Shown: piece after piece, positions 35,250-47,513 of the stretch
Position numbering within the stretch: position 1 is the stretch's first letter
Layout: each line of letters begins with the position of its first letter
Assembly (NCBI RefSeq): GCF_001683795.1
Contig: NZ_LIGX01000038.1
Coordinates: 62,001-126,000 of the forward strand
Source of the DNA: Neoakkermansia glycaniphila
GTDB taxonomy: Bacteria; Verrucomicrobiota; Verrucomicrobiia; Verrucomicrobiales; Akkermansiaceae
Direction of reading: 5' to 3'
DNA: 64,000 nt
Program-made: the position numbers and the translations under genes
The notes under the pieces: generated by a model
The model's database searches: none
Told to the model about the DNA's origin: nothing
What the model saw: only the letters and a program-made list of their open reading frames with translations

Positions 35250-35762
35250 ATGAATTTTATTGCCGCTTTTTGCGTGACATTGCTGTGCCTGCCGCTGTTC
35301 GCCGATACGATCAGCGACCTGCGCCCAGCCATCCGGAAATCGGCTGTGGAACACGGTATCGACCCCGTGCTGATGGAGGCGATCATTCGCTTCGAGTCGG
35401 GCAACGGAAAGTCGAAGGCCGCGCGCCAGAAGAACAATTTCGGCGGCCTGATGAGGAAGCGCGGCGGGTTGCAGAAGTTCGAGACGCCCGAGCAGGGCGT
35501 GGAGGCCGTGGCCGTGCTGCTGGAAAAATACCGTGCTTCCGGGTTGACCTCGGTCGAGTCGATCGGCCGCCGTTATTGCCGGAGAAGTACGGGTCGCTGG
35601 GTGCGGAATATCAATTCCTACCGGAAAGCCATCGTGGAGGGGAAATATGGAGCCGTGGAGGAGGGCGGTGCGGCGGAGGCGGCCGGAAAGCGTTCGGGAT
35701 CATGGTTTTCCCAGAATGCTCCGGACGATGAAAAGAAGTCGTCGGTAAGCGTCAGGCCGTGA
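35250..35762 (+). CDS. Secreted glucosaminidase-like cell wall hydrolase
   Basis: 170 residues from ATG 35250. A signal peptide (MNFIAAFCVTLLCLPLFA) is followed by DTISDLRPAIRKSAVEHGIDPVLMEAIIRFESGNGKSKAARQKNN, a pattern seen in glucosaminidase (FlgJ/Bax-like) and related lysozyme-fold domains: a catalytic-type Glu in RFESGNGKS, then NNFGGLMRKRGG and ETPEQGVEAVAVLLEKY. The family cleaves peptidoglycan glycan strands. The last 35 residues are polar and disordered. No operon partner. Confidence 0.7.
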   Translation: MNFIAAFCVTLLCLPLFADTISDLRPAIRKSAVEHGIDPVLMEAIIRFESGNGKSKAARQKNNFGGLMRKRGGLQKFETPEQGVEAVAVLLEKYRASGLTSVESIGRRYCRRSTGRWVRNINSYRKAIVEGKYGAVEEGGAAEAAGKRSGSWFSQNAPDDEKKSSVSVRP

Positions 35763-35879
35763 GCGGCGAAGATGCTCCGGGACCAGGCAGGGGAGAATGA
35801 CGGAAGAGTTGCAGTTTCATGGCAGATAGATTGAACGCAATGTGTTTTTTTTGACTCTAACCAATAGCAAGCAAGTTTT

Positions 35880-36809
35880 ATGTTGAGTTCCGCCGCATCC
35901 ATTGTTCTCTGTTGCACGATCAGTGTCGTGGATGAGCCTCGTACAGATCTTGTGTGGTTGGAGAATATCGAACAGGCTGTGCAGAAGGCGAAGGTGGAGC
36001 ATAAATCCGTGTTGGCCAGTTTTCTGGGCCCGGATTGGGATGCCACCAGCCGAGCCGTGCGTGAGGAAGTGCTGCATACCCCGGCGTTTGCCGAATACGC
36101 GTCAAAACGTTTCGTCTGCGTTGAGATAAGGTTTCCGGGGTTCCGCCCGATATCGCCCGAGCGTTGCAAGTATAATACGGAGCTGAAGAACCGCTTTCAG
36201 GTAGGGTCATACCCCAGTCTGGTGCTTTTGGATGCCAACGGCCTGCCTTATGCCCAGGTGGTTGGCGGCGAGGAGCTGCTGGATGCGAACGAGTGGATCG
36301 GCCAGCTGAAGCTCACATTCAGGGTGAAGGAGAAGTTCGATGCCCTGATGCAGGATGCCCGGCATTCCAGCGGCATGGCCCGTGCGACTTTGCTGGCGCA
36401 TGGCGTGGAGCTTATTCCGGAGAATTTGCAGCTTTGCTATGAGCCGGTGATGCAGGAAATCGTCAAGATGGATCCGGATGATATGCTGGGTTTCGCCAAA
36501 AAGCTGGATAAGCTGGTGCGGCACCGGGATCAGAGCGAGAGGCTCGACACGTTGCGCGATCTCGTGTCGGACCAGAAGTTCGATGAAGCGGATGTGATGG
36601 TGGATGAGATGCTCGCCAGCACGGATCTCCTGCCCGAGATGCGCCAGAAGCTGCTGGCCCGTTACCAGATGCACCGCTACGCCGTGCGCAAGAAGGATAT
36701 GCGCAAGGCCTACGAGATTCTCAAGGCCGCCTACGATGCGGCTCCTTCTTCGGAGATGGCTCCGAAGCTGAAGGAACAGCTGACCCGCATGAAGCTGTAC
36801 GTCGAGTAG
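35880..36809 (+). CDS. Thioredoxin-like fold protein without a redox CxxC
   Basis: 309 residues. A short hydrophobic N-terminus (SAASIVLCCTISVV) may be a weak signal. Residues about 25-150 fit the thioredoxin-like fold family (WLENIEQAVQKAKVEHKSVLASFLGPDWDAT, VREEVLHTPAFAEYASKRFVCVEI, GSYPSLVLLDANGLPYAQVVGG, cis-Pro at YPS). The active site position reads GPDWDATSR, with no cysteine, so it is not a redox thioredoxin. Residues about 160-309 form a helical TPR-like tail with Lys/Met-rich repeats. A chaperone or adaptor role is plausible but unproven. Confidence 0.65.
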   Translation: MLSSAASIVLCCTISVVDEPRTDLVWLENIEQAVQKAKVEHKSVLASFLGPDWDATSRAVREEVLHTPAFAEYASKRFVCVEIRFPGFRPISPERCKYNTELKNRFQVGSYPSLVLLDANGLPYAQVVGGEELLDANEWIGQLKLTFRVKEKFDALMQDARHSSGMARATLLAHGVELIPENLQLCYEPVMQEIVKMDPDDMLGFAKKLDKLVRHRDQSERLDTLRDLVSDQKFDEADVMVDEMLASTDLLPEMRQKLLARYQMHRYAVRKKDMRKAYEILKAAYDAAPSSEMAPKLKEQLTRMKLYVE

Positions 36810-36847
36810 GGCGTTGCATGATCGTTGAACCGCCCGGTTCACAGAAG

Positions 36848-36873
36848 GGCCGCTATCAAGGGCGGCCGTTTTT
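36848..36873 (+). terminator. Terminator between the convergent Trx-like and permease genes
   Basis: Stem GGCCGC / GCGGCC (36848-36853 with 36862-36867) followed by TTTTT. The palindrome GAACCGCCCGGTTC lies just upstream at 36827-36840. Confidence 0.65.
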
Positions 36874-36894
36874 GTGCTCTCAGGCGGAGGAATT

Positions 36895-38049
36895 TTATTT
36901 CAGCACGCGGCCGATTTCACGTCGGGCGGCAAAGACGATGGGGATCGAGGAGATGAGGACGCAGGCGATCAGTGCGCAGGCAAGCAGCTGCACGTCCGGC
37001 ATGATTTCCGGGAGGGTGAGAGTTTTGTTGCCCAGTCTGAAGAATTCGCGCAGGACGATCTTCTGTGCTTCCATGAAAGCGAAGACTGCCGCGACGAAGG
37101 CGATGGCGACCAGAAAGAGGTTTTCGATGATGAAGGAGCCGACGAGCAGGATGGGATGGATGCCGAAGCTCTTCATGAGCGTGTAGATGTATTCGTTCTG
37201 CCGGTATTCCATGGAGGCCAGCGCCGTGAGCAGGATGCCGACGATGACGGCGATGCCGATGGAGAAGCCGGCGCGGCATTCCGCCTGGTTGCTCATGATG
37301 AGCTCCATGTCTTTCAGCAGTTTGGAGATGGTGGTGACGTTGAGGCGTTTGTTGTCCAGCCTGCCCAGGGTTTTGAAGTAGTCTTCCACGCGCTTGAGGG
37401 CTGCATAGCTCATTTCATCGAGCTTGAGGAGAACGCTCGTGAGGTTGCTGCGGGCATTGAATGTGGCGGCCAGTTCGGGGGCGACGAGGATGAATCCCCG
37501 GGAGTTGCCGCTCAATTGGGCGCAGACGAGGCTGTCCTCCGGGATGCCGAGAATGCGGACGTCGCGCACGATGCTTCCTCCATTGCCGCTGATGGTGAGG
37601 CGTTCCGGCCCGTCTCGCAGCGTGGCGTTCTGTGTTTTGGGGTAGAGGAGTACGGGCTGCCCTTCGTTGATGGGGTAGAATTCGGCAAGTTGCGTGTTGG
37701 AGTAGGTGTAGATGGGGTAGTTGTCCGTGCCGATGTTGGCCGATCCGACGCTGTGCAGGATGACGGCCTTGCATCCGAATGTTTCTTCGTAGAACTGAGG
37801 GTCGTCCGTCAGGCTTGAAGTGGCGTTTTGCGGAGTGATTTCCATGATGCTCGCGAAGTCGCCTCCCTGCTGGCGTATCTGGCTCGATACGTTTTTGGCG
37901 GTGAGGACGTAGTTCGCCATGAAACACAAGGAACACAGGGAGAGGAAGAAGACGACGAGGAGGCGAGCCAGCGGGCTCGAGAGTCGGGTTATCCACCGAT
38001 GGAACGTATCCTTAGCGAGATACAGGCATGTCAAAATCAATGATTTCAT
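36895..38049 (-). CDS. FtsX-like ABC transporter permease
   Basis: 384 residues. MacB/FtsX layout: an N-terminal helix (about 28-48), a large periplasmic domain (about 50-250), then three C-terminal helices (FSIGIAVIVGILLTALASMEYRQNEYIYTLMKSFGI, IIENLFLVAIAFVAAVFAF, and LACALIACVLISSIPIVFAARREIG). The EYRQNEYIYTLMKSFGI loop is a typical FtsX coupling motif. It is the third gene of a leftward operon with an ATPase (overlap of 38 bp) and a membrane-fusion-type protein, a MacAB-like exporter or lipoprotein handler. Confidence 0.85.
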   Translation of the reverse strand: MKSLILTCLYLAKDTFHRWITRLSSPLARLLVVFFLSLCSLCFMANYVLTAKNVSSQIRQQGGDFASIMEITPQNATSSLTDDPQFYEETFGCKAVILHSVGSANIGTDNYPIYTYSNTQLAEFYPINEGQPVLLYPKTQNATLRDGPERLTISGNGGSIVRDVRILGIPEDSLVCAQLSGNSRGFILVAPELAATFNARSNLTSVLLKLDEMSYAALKRVEDYFKTLGRLDNKRLNVTTISKLLKDMELIMSNQAECRAGFSIGIAVIVGILLTALASMEYRQNEYIYTLMKSFGIHPILLVGSFIIENLFLVAIAFVAAVFAFMEAQKIVLREFFRLGNKTLTLPEIMPDVQLLACALIACVLISSIPIVFAARREIGRVLK

Positions 38050-38644
38050 CGGCGGTGTCGAAGAGGCGCACGTCGTGCGTGCTGATGATCCAGATTTTGT
38101 CGGCCATGTCGTTCCGGATCAGGTTTTTGATGATGTCCGTATTGCCGTCGTCCAGGCCGGAGGTCGGTTCGTCGAGCAGTACGATTTCGGAGTTTTTCAT
38201 GAGCGTGCGGGCGAGGGCCGCGCGCTGGGACTGGCCGCCGGAGAGTTTGTCCGCGCGGCGTTTGCGGAGGTCGGCGAGGCCGAGGGCTTCGAGCAGGTGG
38301 TTGCAGCGGGGTTGCCAGTCCTTGCGTGGGAGCATGGCCATTTCGGCGCAGAGCCGCAGGTTGCGTTCCACGCTGACGAGGGGCAGCAGGTTGATGCCCT
38401 GGAACATGTAGGAGGCGTGCTTGCGGCGGTAGGCTCGGCTCGTGACTTTATCGCCGCTGGGCGTGATGATGTTGCCCTTGTTGATTTTGAGGTACCCGGC
38501 GAGGATTTTGAGCAGCGTCGTTTTGCCGCTGCCGGAGTATCCCTTGAGGATGGTGATACCGGGAGGGAAGGTGAAGGAGAAGTCCTTGATGACGGGAGCT
38601 TTGCGCGAATACCCGAATGTGATGTGATCGCAGACGAGATTCAT
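38012..38644 (-). CDS. ABC transporter ATP-binding protein
   Basis: 210 residues, MacB/LolD subfamily in size and pairing. Walker A GYSGSGKTTLLKILAGY near residue 35, Q-loop YMFQGINLLP, signature LSGGQSQRAALART, Walker B IVLLDEPTSGLDD and H-loop STHD are all intact. Its start overlaps the membrane-fusion gene stop (ATGA, 38641-38644), and its end overlaps the permease start by 38 bp. It powers the adjacent FtsX-like permease. Confidence 0.92.
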   Translation of the reverse strand: MNLVCDHITFGYSRKAPVIKDFSFTFPPGITILKGYSGSGKTTLLKILAGYLKINKGNIITPSGDKVTSRAYRRKHASYMFQGINLLPLVSVERNLRLCAEMAMLPRKDWQPRCNHLLEALGLADLRKRRADKLSGGQSQRAALARTLMKNSEIVLLDEPTSGLDDGNTDIIKNLIRNDMADKIWIISTHDVRLFDTADEIIDFDMPVSR

Positions 38645-39660
38645 TTGGGGCGGAGAATGATGCTCTTTTCGGCGATGAGGACGATGTTGTAGTCGGGATA
38701 GACCCGTTCGACGAGATTTTCCCAGCTGTAGGCGGTGGCGGCTTCCGGTCTTCTGGCGAGTTCCAGCCGGGAGACGACCGTGTCGTTGCCGTCGCTCTTG
38801 TAATAGAGGGTGACGCGCGGGCGGGAGGCGATCATGTCGTAGGCCCGTTCGTTGTCCTCGGGGGAGAGCTTGAAGAAGTACAGGATGGAGGTGTTGCTGG
38901 CCGAACCGCCTGCTGAGGATACCTGCTTGCGGTCGAACTCGCCCTTCATCAGTTTGCCTTCGGAGAGGGTGATCCGGGCGCAGATTTTTTTGCCGTCGAG
39001 CTGGGTGATTTCCGCATTGGTGATGGGGCAGGTGATGTAGAAGGAGGAGTCGTCGTAAGCGGTGGCGAACTGGGGCTGGGTAGGCATCATTTCCATTTCC
39101 ATGGGCGCGTCGAGATCCTTCGGCAGGGGGAAGCTGTATTGCAGGCGGCCGTCGAAGGGCATCTTCATCACATACTTGTCGAGCTTCTTGTCGTAGGTTT
39201 CCCGTTCGAGGCGTTCGGAGGTTTCGAGGTTTTTCTCCGCCAGCGCGATGCGTTCATCGGTATCCTTGATGACGTCCTTGTTGTCGGCTCCGGTCGGTTT
39301 CGGTGCCATTTTGCGTTCTTCTTCGGGCAGGGAGAAGTAGAATTCGATGTCGCGCTTTTGCTTCTGCATGTTGCGGATGTCGTCGCGCTTGGTCATTTTG
39401 TTGGTCCGAATGCGCGTTTCCATGTCCTCCTTTTCCTGCTTCAATTGTTCGTCGTTGAGCTTGGCGAAGACGGTTCCCTTCGCAATGCGGCCTTCGGGAT
39501 CGATCAGGTTGGTGACGGTTCCCTTTTCGGGCAGGGTGAACGGGCGCATTTGTTCCGGCACGATGGATCCTTCATAGGTGCCGATCGGAATGAGTACTTC
39601 CTTGCCTTGGCAAAGGAAGCATGAAACGATGCTGAGCAGGGGGAAAACGGTCTTGAGCAT
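38641..39660 (-). CDS. Periplasmic adaptor-like subunit of the ABC exporter
   Basis: 339 residues from ATG 39660. A signal peptide (MLKTVFPLLSIVSCFLCQG) precedes a short beta region, a coiled-coil hairpin (residues about 80-175, Lys/Glu/Arg-rich with RNMQKQKRDIEF), and a second beta part (YVMKMPFDGRLQYSFP). It resembles MacA/HlyD-type adaptors but is divergent, so the call rests on layout plus the ATPase and permease genes that follow. Substrate unknown. It is divergent from the sulfatase gene, with shared upstream DNA of 167 bp. Confidence 0.65.
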   Translation of the reverse strand: MLKTVFPLLSIVSCFLCQGKEVLIPIGTYEGSIVPEQMRPFTLPEKGTVTNLIDPEGRIAKGTVFAKLNDEQLKQEKEDMETRIRTNKMTKRDDIRNMQKQKRDIEFYFSLPEEERKMAPKPTGADNKDVIKDTDERIALAEKNLETSERLERETYDKKLDKYVMKMPFDGRLQYSFPLPKDLDAPMEMEMMPTQPQFATAYDDSSFYITCPITNAEITQLDGKKICARITLSEGKLMKGEFDRKQVSSAGGSASNTSILYFFKLSPEDNERAYDMIASRPRVTLYYKSDGNDTVVSRLELARRPEAATAYSWENLVERVYPDYNIVLIAEKSIILRPK

Positions 39661-39827
39661 AACAAAGGGCCATGCGGGCTGTTCCGCAGTATCCGCCAGC
39701 CGATGGTGAAAGTCAAGCCGCTTTTGCATGCCTCGGGGTGGCGGAGAGGTGTTGGAATGCAGGGAGCAAAGGCCGGAAAATCAGGCTGTTCCCGGCTTTG
39801 GACTTGCCATTTTCTGACAAACCATGC

Positions 39828-41342
39828 ATGATGACGGCCATGGTGCGTTACCTGTTCTGTTTTCTGTTGTCGGTGTGCAGCATGGCGTTTGCCGCGACGG
39901 AAATCTCGCCGAAACGGCCGAATATCGTCGTGATTCTGGCGGACGATATGGGCTGGTCCGATCTCGGGTGCTACGGGTCGGAGATTGCGACGCCGCATAT
40001 CGATTCTCTGGCGAAGCAAGGCATGCTGGCGACGCGCTGCTATACCGTGCCGCGCTGTTCTCCTTCCCGGGCTTCGTTGTTGACGGGCATGTACCCGCAG
40101 AGCGTTGGCGTGGGCCATCTGGACAAGGATCTCGGACGACCCGGCTACCGCGGGCATCTGGACCCGTCCATTCCCACTCTCCCCGAACTCTTGCGCAACA
40201 AGGCGGGTTACCGCACCTATATGTCCGGCAAGTGGCATGTGGGCACAGGAGACGGCTGGTATCCGTGGCAGCGCGGATTCGATCGTTACCGCGGGCTGCT
40301 GAGCGGGGCGAACGGCTATTATACGCTCGATCCCGGCCGCAAGATGGCGGAAGACGGCCGCATGCTGGAAGCCGGAGATTTGCCCAAGGATTTCTTCATG
40401 ACGGACGATATTACCGGAAAGGCCATCGAGTACCTGAAGGATGCCGCCAAGACGCCGGACAAGCCGTTTTTCCTGTATGTGGCCTATACGGCTCCGCATA
40501 CTCCGCTCGAAGCTCCCAAGGCGACGGTGGACAAGTATATCGGTTCCTACGCCCGGCAGGGGTTCGCCGCTGTGCAGAACAAGAGGCTTGCCAGGCAGAA
40601 GAAGCTGGGGCTTGTCCGCAAGGATGCGGCCATTCCTGCGGAGCGCACTCTGCCTGCCGTTTGTTCGAAGGAAGACGATGTGAATATGGCGCTGTATGCC
40701 GCGCAGATCGTGGAGATGGACAAGGGTGTGGGCCGCTTGATCGACGCATTGAAGCGGCAGAAGCAGTGGAATAATACCGTCGTCATGTTCCTTTCCGACA
40801 ACGGGGCGACGAAGGAGATGCCCGGGCGGAATTACGAGCCGTATCCCGGCCATCCGCGCAAAACGAGTGGTTATGGCAAGGCATGGGCAAGCGTGTCCAA
40901 TACGCCGTATAAGGGTTACAAGATCCAGACCTATGAAGGAGGCGTGGCCGTGCCGTGCATCATCCGCATGCCGGGCATGGAGCAAGGTGCGCTGTATCAT
41001 GCGCCGATGCACTTTATGGATATTGCCCCCTCCATTTTGCGATGGGCCGGAGTACAGCCGGAAAAGCCCATGGACGGCATGGCGGAGCCATGGAAGAAAC
41101 CGGGGGCGAAAAGGACTATTTTTTGCGAACACGAGGGCAACAGGATGGTGATGACGCCGGAGTACAAGCTCGTCTATGCGAAGCAGAAAAAGGCGTGGGA
41201 ATTGTATGCCGTCGACGACCGGGCGGAGCTCCGGGATGTGGCTGCCGGGCACAAGGATGTGGTGGACGATTTGAAGAAACGGTACGCGGACTGGGCCGCT
41301 ACGCACCAGGTTGACGACAAGGTGAAGAATTACTATCCGTGA
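39828..41342 (+). CDS. Secreted Cys-type sulfatase
   Basis: 504 residues from ATG 39828 (39840 also possible). A signal peptide (MVRYLFCFLLSVCSMAFAA) and then the arylsulfatase fold: NIVVILADDMGWSDLGCYGSE gives the metal-binding Asp-Asp, and PRCSPSRASLLTG is the CxPSR sulfatase signature whose Cys is oxidised to formylglycine. Further motifs are YMSGKWHVG and FLYVAYTAPHTPLE, and VVMFLSDNGAT closes the metal site. It likely removes sulfate from mucin glycans. Maturation needs an anaerobic sulfatase-maturing enzyme, not found in this window. The neighbouring exporter genes are divergent. Confidence 0.92.
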   Translation: MMTAMVRYLFCFLLSVCSMAFAATEISPKRPNIVVILADDMGWSDLGCYGSEIATPHIDSLAKQGMLATRCYTVPRCSPSRASLLTGMYPQSVGVGHLDKDLGRPGYRGHLDPSIPTLPELLRNKAGYRTYMSGKWHVGTGDGWYPWQRGFDRYRGLLSGANGYYTLDPGRKMAEDGRMLEAGDLPKDFFMTDDITGKAIEYLKDAAKTPDKPFFLYVAYTAPHTPLEAPKATVDKYIGSYARQGFAAVQNKRLARQKKLGLVRKDAAIPAERTLPAVCSKEDDVNMALYAAQIVEMDKGVGRLIDALKRQKQWNNTVVMFLSDNGATKEMPGRNYEPYPGHPRKTSGYGKAWASVSNTPYKGYKIQTYEGGVAVPCIIRMPGMEQGALYHAPMHFMDIAPSILRWAGVQPEKPMDGMAEPWKKPGAKRTIFCEHEGNRMVMTPEYKLVYAKQKKAWELYAVDDRAELRDVAAGHKDVVDDLKKRYADWAATHQVDDKVKNYYP

Positions 41343-41411
41343 CGCGTGGCCGGAGGGGTGTCTTAAGCGTTGATGGAAAGAGAAATGCGTTTTGCTTTCG
41401 CCCGTGTGTGA

Positions 41412-44057
<2,646 letters not shown>

Positions 44058-44078
44058 CCCCCATCCACCTTTTCTATC

Positions 44079-46703
44079 ATGGAAAACAATCGAATCAGAC
44101 CTGTGGACGTAGCCAGCGAGCTTTCGACCTCCTTCCTGGACTACTCCATGTCCGTCATCATCTCCCGCGCCCTGCCGGACGTGCGCGACGGCCTCAAGCC
44201 CTCGCAGCGCCGCATCCTGTACGCGATGAAGGAGCTGAACCTCAGCCCCGGCGGCAAGACGCGCAAATGCTCCAAGATCGTGGGCGATACGATGGGTAAC
44301 TACCACCCGCACGGCGACCAGGCCATCTACGGCACCCTCGTCAACATGGCCCAGAACTGGTCCATGCGCGACATCCTCGTCATCGGGCAGGGCAACTTCG
44401 GCACGCCGGACGGCGACCCCGCCGCCGCCTCCCGATACACCGAAGCCAAGCTCTCCGGCATGGGGCTGGCCCTGATGGCCGACCTCGACAAGGATACCGT
44501 CGACTTCGTGCCGACGTACGACAACGAGCATACCGAGCCCGTCGTCTTCCCGTCCGCCTTCCCGAACCTCCTCGTCAACGGGGGCACCGGCATCGCCGTC
44601 GGCATGGCCACCAACATGGCTCCGCACAACCTCGGCGAAGTGGTGGACGGCATTTGCGCCACCATCGACAACCCCCAGATGACCGCAAACGACCTGCGCG
44701 CCTACATCAAGGGGCCGGACTTCCCGACGGGCGGCGACATCCTCGGCTATTCCGGCATCGACAATTATTTCCGTACCGGGCGCGGCTCCGTCCGCATCCG
44801 CGGCAAGATCGACATCGAGCAGACCGACAGCGGCAAGGACCTCCTCATCATCCGCGAAGTTCCCTACGGCGTGAACCGCGCCGCCCTGCAGGAACGCATC
44901 GCCGAGCTGTACAAGGAAAAGATCCTGACGGATATTTCCGGCATCCGCGACCTTTCGGACGAAATCACCTGCATCGAAATCGAGCTCAAGCGCGATGCCC
45001 GTCCGCAGGTCGTCGTCAACCAGCTCTACAAGCTCACGGCCATGGAAACCTCCTTCTCCGTGAACATGCTGGCCATTCACGACAACCGCCCGAAAACGCT
45101 CACGATGCTCGATGCCATCAACTTCTACATCGAGCACCGCCGCGAAGTCGTCGTGCGCCGCACGCGCTACCTCCTCGGCGAAGCGGAAAAGGATGCCGAA
45201 CGCCTCGAAGCCTTCCTGCTGGCCCTCGGCCACATGGACGATTTCATCCGTATCATCCGCGAATCGAAGAACCGCGACGAAGCCCGCGAACGCCTGCAGG
45301 CCTACACCTTCTCCACCCAGACGGCGGAGCAGCTCGGCATCCTCATCCGCTCGCAGGCCTCCGTACAGGGAGACCGCTACGTCTTCACCGACCGGCAGGT
45401 CAACTCCATTCTCGACCTACGCCTCTACCAGCTCACCGCCCTTGAAAACGACAAGATCTCCGGCGACTATGCCGAACTTCTCGTCCGCATCAAGGACTAC
45501 CTCGACATCCTGGCCAACGAATCCCGCGTGCTCGGCATCGTGAAGAGCGAACTCATCGCCATCAAGGACAAATACGCTACCCCGCGCATTACCCGCATTA
45601 TCCCCTTTGAAGGAGATATGGCGATCGAAGACCTCATCCCGAACGACACGATGATCGTCACCATCACCCACAGCGGCTACATCAAGCGCACCAGCTCCGC
45701 CGAATACCGCGTGCAGGCGCGCGGCGGCAAGGGCGTGAAGGCCGCCACCACGAAGGGGGCGAAAAAGGATGCCGAAGCCGACTTCATCGAGCATCTCTTC
45801 GCCGCCCAGAACCACGACTACCTCATGTTCTTCACGAACACCGGGCGCGTGTATGTGGACCGCGTGTATGAAATCGACGAAGCGGCGCGCAGCGCACAGG
45901 GCCGCAGCATCAAGAACCTGCTCGACCTCCAGCCCGAAGAAGCCATCGCCGCCATTCTGCGCCTCGAACGCAAGGTGGACGACAACGGCAACGACATCAC
46001 CTTCGCCGAAGGCAGCGGCAACGTCGTCTTCGCCACGAAGGACGGCACCGTCAAGAAGACCAGCCTCAACGACTTCGTCAATTACCGCAAGGCGGGCATC
46101 ATCGCCATCAACCTCGAAGAAGGCAACAGCCTCGTCAACGCCGCGCTGACCACGGGCGGAAACGAAGTTGTCCTCGTCACGCACGACGGCATGAGCATCC
46201 GCTTCCCGGAAGACGATCTCCGCACGCAAGGCCGCAACACCATCGGCGTGCGCGGCATCCGTCCTCGCACGGGCGACTACGTCGTGGCTCTCGCCATTGT
46301 TGATCCGACGAAGACGCTCCTCGTGGCCTCCGAAAACGGCCTCGGCAAGCGTACTCCCTTCGACGAATACCGCGTCCAGAGCCGCGGGGGCACCGGCGTC
46401 AAGACCATGAATTGCACGGAGAAAACGGGCAAGGTCGTCTCGGCCACCGTCGTGTCGGATGAAGACGAACTCATGCTCATGACCACCGCCGGGCAATCCG
46501 TCCGCATCAAGGTGGCCACCATCCGCGAAACGGGCCGCGCTACGCAGGGTGTCAAACTCATGACTCTCGCCTCCAACGAACGCATTCAGGACATCTCCAT
46601 CGTCATCCCCGACGATGAAGACGAACTGCCGGAAACCGATGCAGCAGGAGAACCTGCCGAAGGAGGCGAAAGCGCTCCGGCACAGGAACCCGCTGCGGAA
46701 TAA
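44079..46703 (+). CDS. gyrA: DNA gyrase subunit A
   Basis: 874 residues, 21 bp after gyrB in the same direction. The catalytic Tyr is in ASRYTEAKLSGMG. The quinolone-pocket region HPHGDQAIYGTLVNMAQ is intact, with Asp-Gln where some families have Ser-Ala. The C-terminal beta-pinwheel carries the GyrA box as QARGGKGVK. The last 30 residues are acidic (DDEDELPETDAAGEPAEGG). It forms the DNA-cleaving subunit of gyrase. The strong terminator after it suggests a two-gene gyrBA operon. Confidence 0.96.
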   Translation: MENNRIRPVDVASELSTSFLDYSMSVIISRALPDVRDGLKPSQRRILYAMKELNLSPGGKTRKCSKIVGDTMGNYHPHGDQAIYGTLVNMAQNWSMRDILVIGQGNFGTPDGDPAAASRYTEAKLSGMGLALMADLDKDTVDFVPTYDNEHTEPVVFPSAFPNLLVNGGTGIAVGMATNMAPHNLGEVVDGICATIDNPQMTANDLRAYIKGPDFPTGGDILGYSGIDNYFRTGRGSVRIRGKIDIEQTDSGKDLLIIREVPYGVNRAALQERIAELYKEKILTDISGIRDLSDEITCIEIELKRDARPQVVVNQLYKLTAMETSFSVNMLAIHDNRPKTLTMLDAINFYIEHRREVVVRRTRYLLGEAEKDAERLEAFLLALGHMDDFIRIIRESKNRDEARERLQAYTFSTQTAEQLGILIRSQASVQGDRYVFTDRQVNSILDLRLYQLTALENDKISGDYAELLVRIKDYLDILANESRVLGIVKSELIAIKDKYATPRITRIIPFEGDMAIEDLIPNDTMIVTITHSGYIKRTSSAEYRVQARGGKGVKAATTKGAKKDAEADFIEHLFAAQNHDYLMFFTNTGRVYVDRVYEIDEAARSAQGRSIKNLLDLQPEEAIAAILRLERKVDDNGNDITFAEGSGNVVFATKDGTVKKTSLNDFVNYRKAGIIAINLEEGNSLVNAALTTGGNEVVLVTHDGMSIRFPEDDLRTQGRNTIGVRGIRPRTGDYVVALAIVDPTKTLLVASENGLGKRTPFDEYRVQSRGGTGVKTMNCTEKTGKVVSATVVSDEDELMLMTTAGQSVRIKVATIRETGRATQGVKLMTLASNERIQDISIVIPDDEDELPETDAAGEPAEGGESAPAQEPAAE

Positions 46704-46731
46704 ACGGCTCGCTGTTCATCCGGATTTTCAC

Positions 46732-46766
46732 AGGCCGCCTCCCGCATGGTGAGGCGGCCTTTTTTT
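46732..46766 (+). terminator. gyrBA terminator
   Basis: Perfect 10-bp stem AGGCCGCCTC / GAGGCGGCCT (46732-46741 with 46751-46760) followed by six T. Confidence 0.92.
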
Positions 46767-46860
46767 GCCTTGTCGGGGCATGCTGAGTCGTGCATCATAG
46801 ACCGCGTGCGGTGCATGCACGGCATGTTGCATGCGCCGCTTCCTCCTGATAGAAACACCT

Positions 46861-47451
46861 ATGAAAATCAAGAATGCCCTGATAGTCACCGCCGGATTGC
46901 TATCGCTGGCCGGACTGGTGCAATGCACCCATTATGCGTGGAAAGAAGTTCGTTTGTCTCCCGAGGAGAAGCAGGATTACGAATTCTGGCTGTCCACGCA
47001 TCAACGGTCGTACCATATCCGGTTGCAGGATGGAGTGCAGACGGTCGAGATGGAAACATGGGAGGATGGGAAAATGCATGATACGAATGAGGCTGCCGGG
47101 GTTAAAATGGTGAAAAAAACGCGCCGCCTTCCTGTGCCGGACAAGAGGCTGAATCAGCTGATCGAGAAGTTCGTCCAGACGGGGCAATTCTGTTACGATA
47201 GCGAAAACGATTTTCTCAGGATCGAGGGTGTGTGCCTCGGCGCCGGCTGGAAAAGCGGGAACAAGAGCCATTCATGGAACCTGCTGTGGGAAAAAGTGCA
47301 GGAAAAGCTGCGGGAGCCTTACAATGAACTGAATCTTTATCTGTACCTGAGCAACCCGCAATGGAATCAATACCCGGAAGCATTTCCGCTGCTGACGACG
47401 GAACCTCCGCCCCATGTATCCCCTCAGTCGCCCGGAAATATGCGGAGGTGA
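46861..47451 (+). CDS. Hypothetical envelope protein
   Basis: 196 residues from ATG 46861. The N-terminus has a hydrophobic segment ending LAGLVQC, a possible but imperfect lipobox. Otherwise it is a polar domain with charged pairs (VRLSPEEKQDYEFWLSTHQ) and a Tyr/Pro-rich end. I recognise no family. It is convergent with the GH20 gene and shares a bidirectional terminator, so it is probably a single-gene unit. Confidence 0.7.
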   Translation: MKIKNALIVTAGLLSLAGLVQCTHYAWKEVRLSPEEKQDYEFWLSTHQRSYHIRLQDGVQTVEMETWEDGKMHDTNEAAGVKMVKKTRRLPVPDKRLNQLIEKFVQTGQFCYDSENDFLRIEGVCLGAGWKSGNKSHSWNLLWEKVQEKLREPYNELNLYLYLSNPQWNQYPEAFPLLTTEPPPHVSPQSPGNMRR

Positions 47452-47456
47452 GGGCA

Positions 47457-47491
47457 GCAAAAACGGCAGACCTTGCATGGCCTGCCGTTTC
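47457..47491. terminator. Bidirectional terminator between convergent genes
   Basis: Stem AAACGGCAG / CTGCCGTTT (47461-47469 with 47482-47490) with T-rich flanks on both strands. Confidence 0.8.
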
Positions 47492-47513
47492 GGATAAAGG
47501 GTATGTAGCCGCG

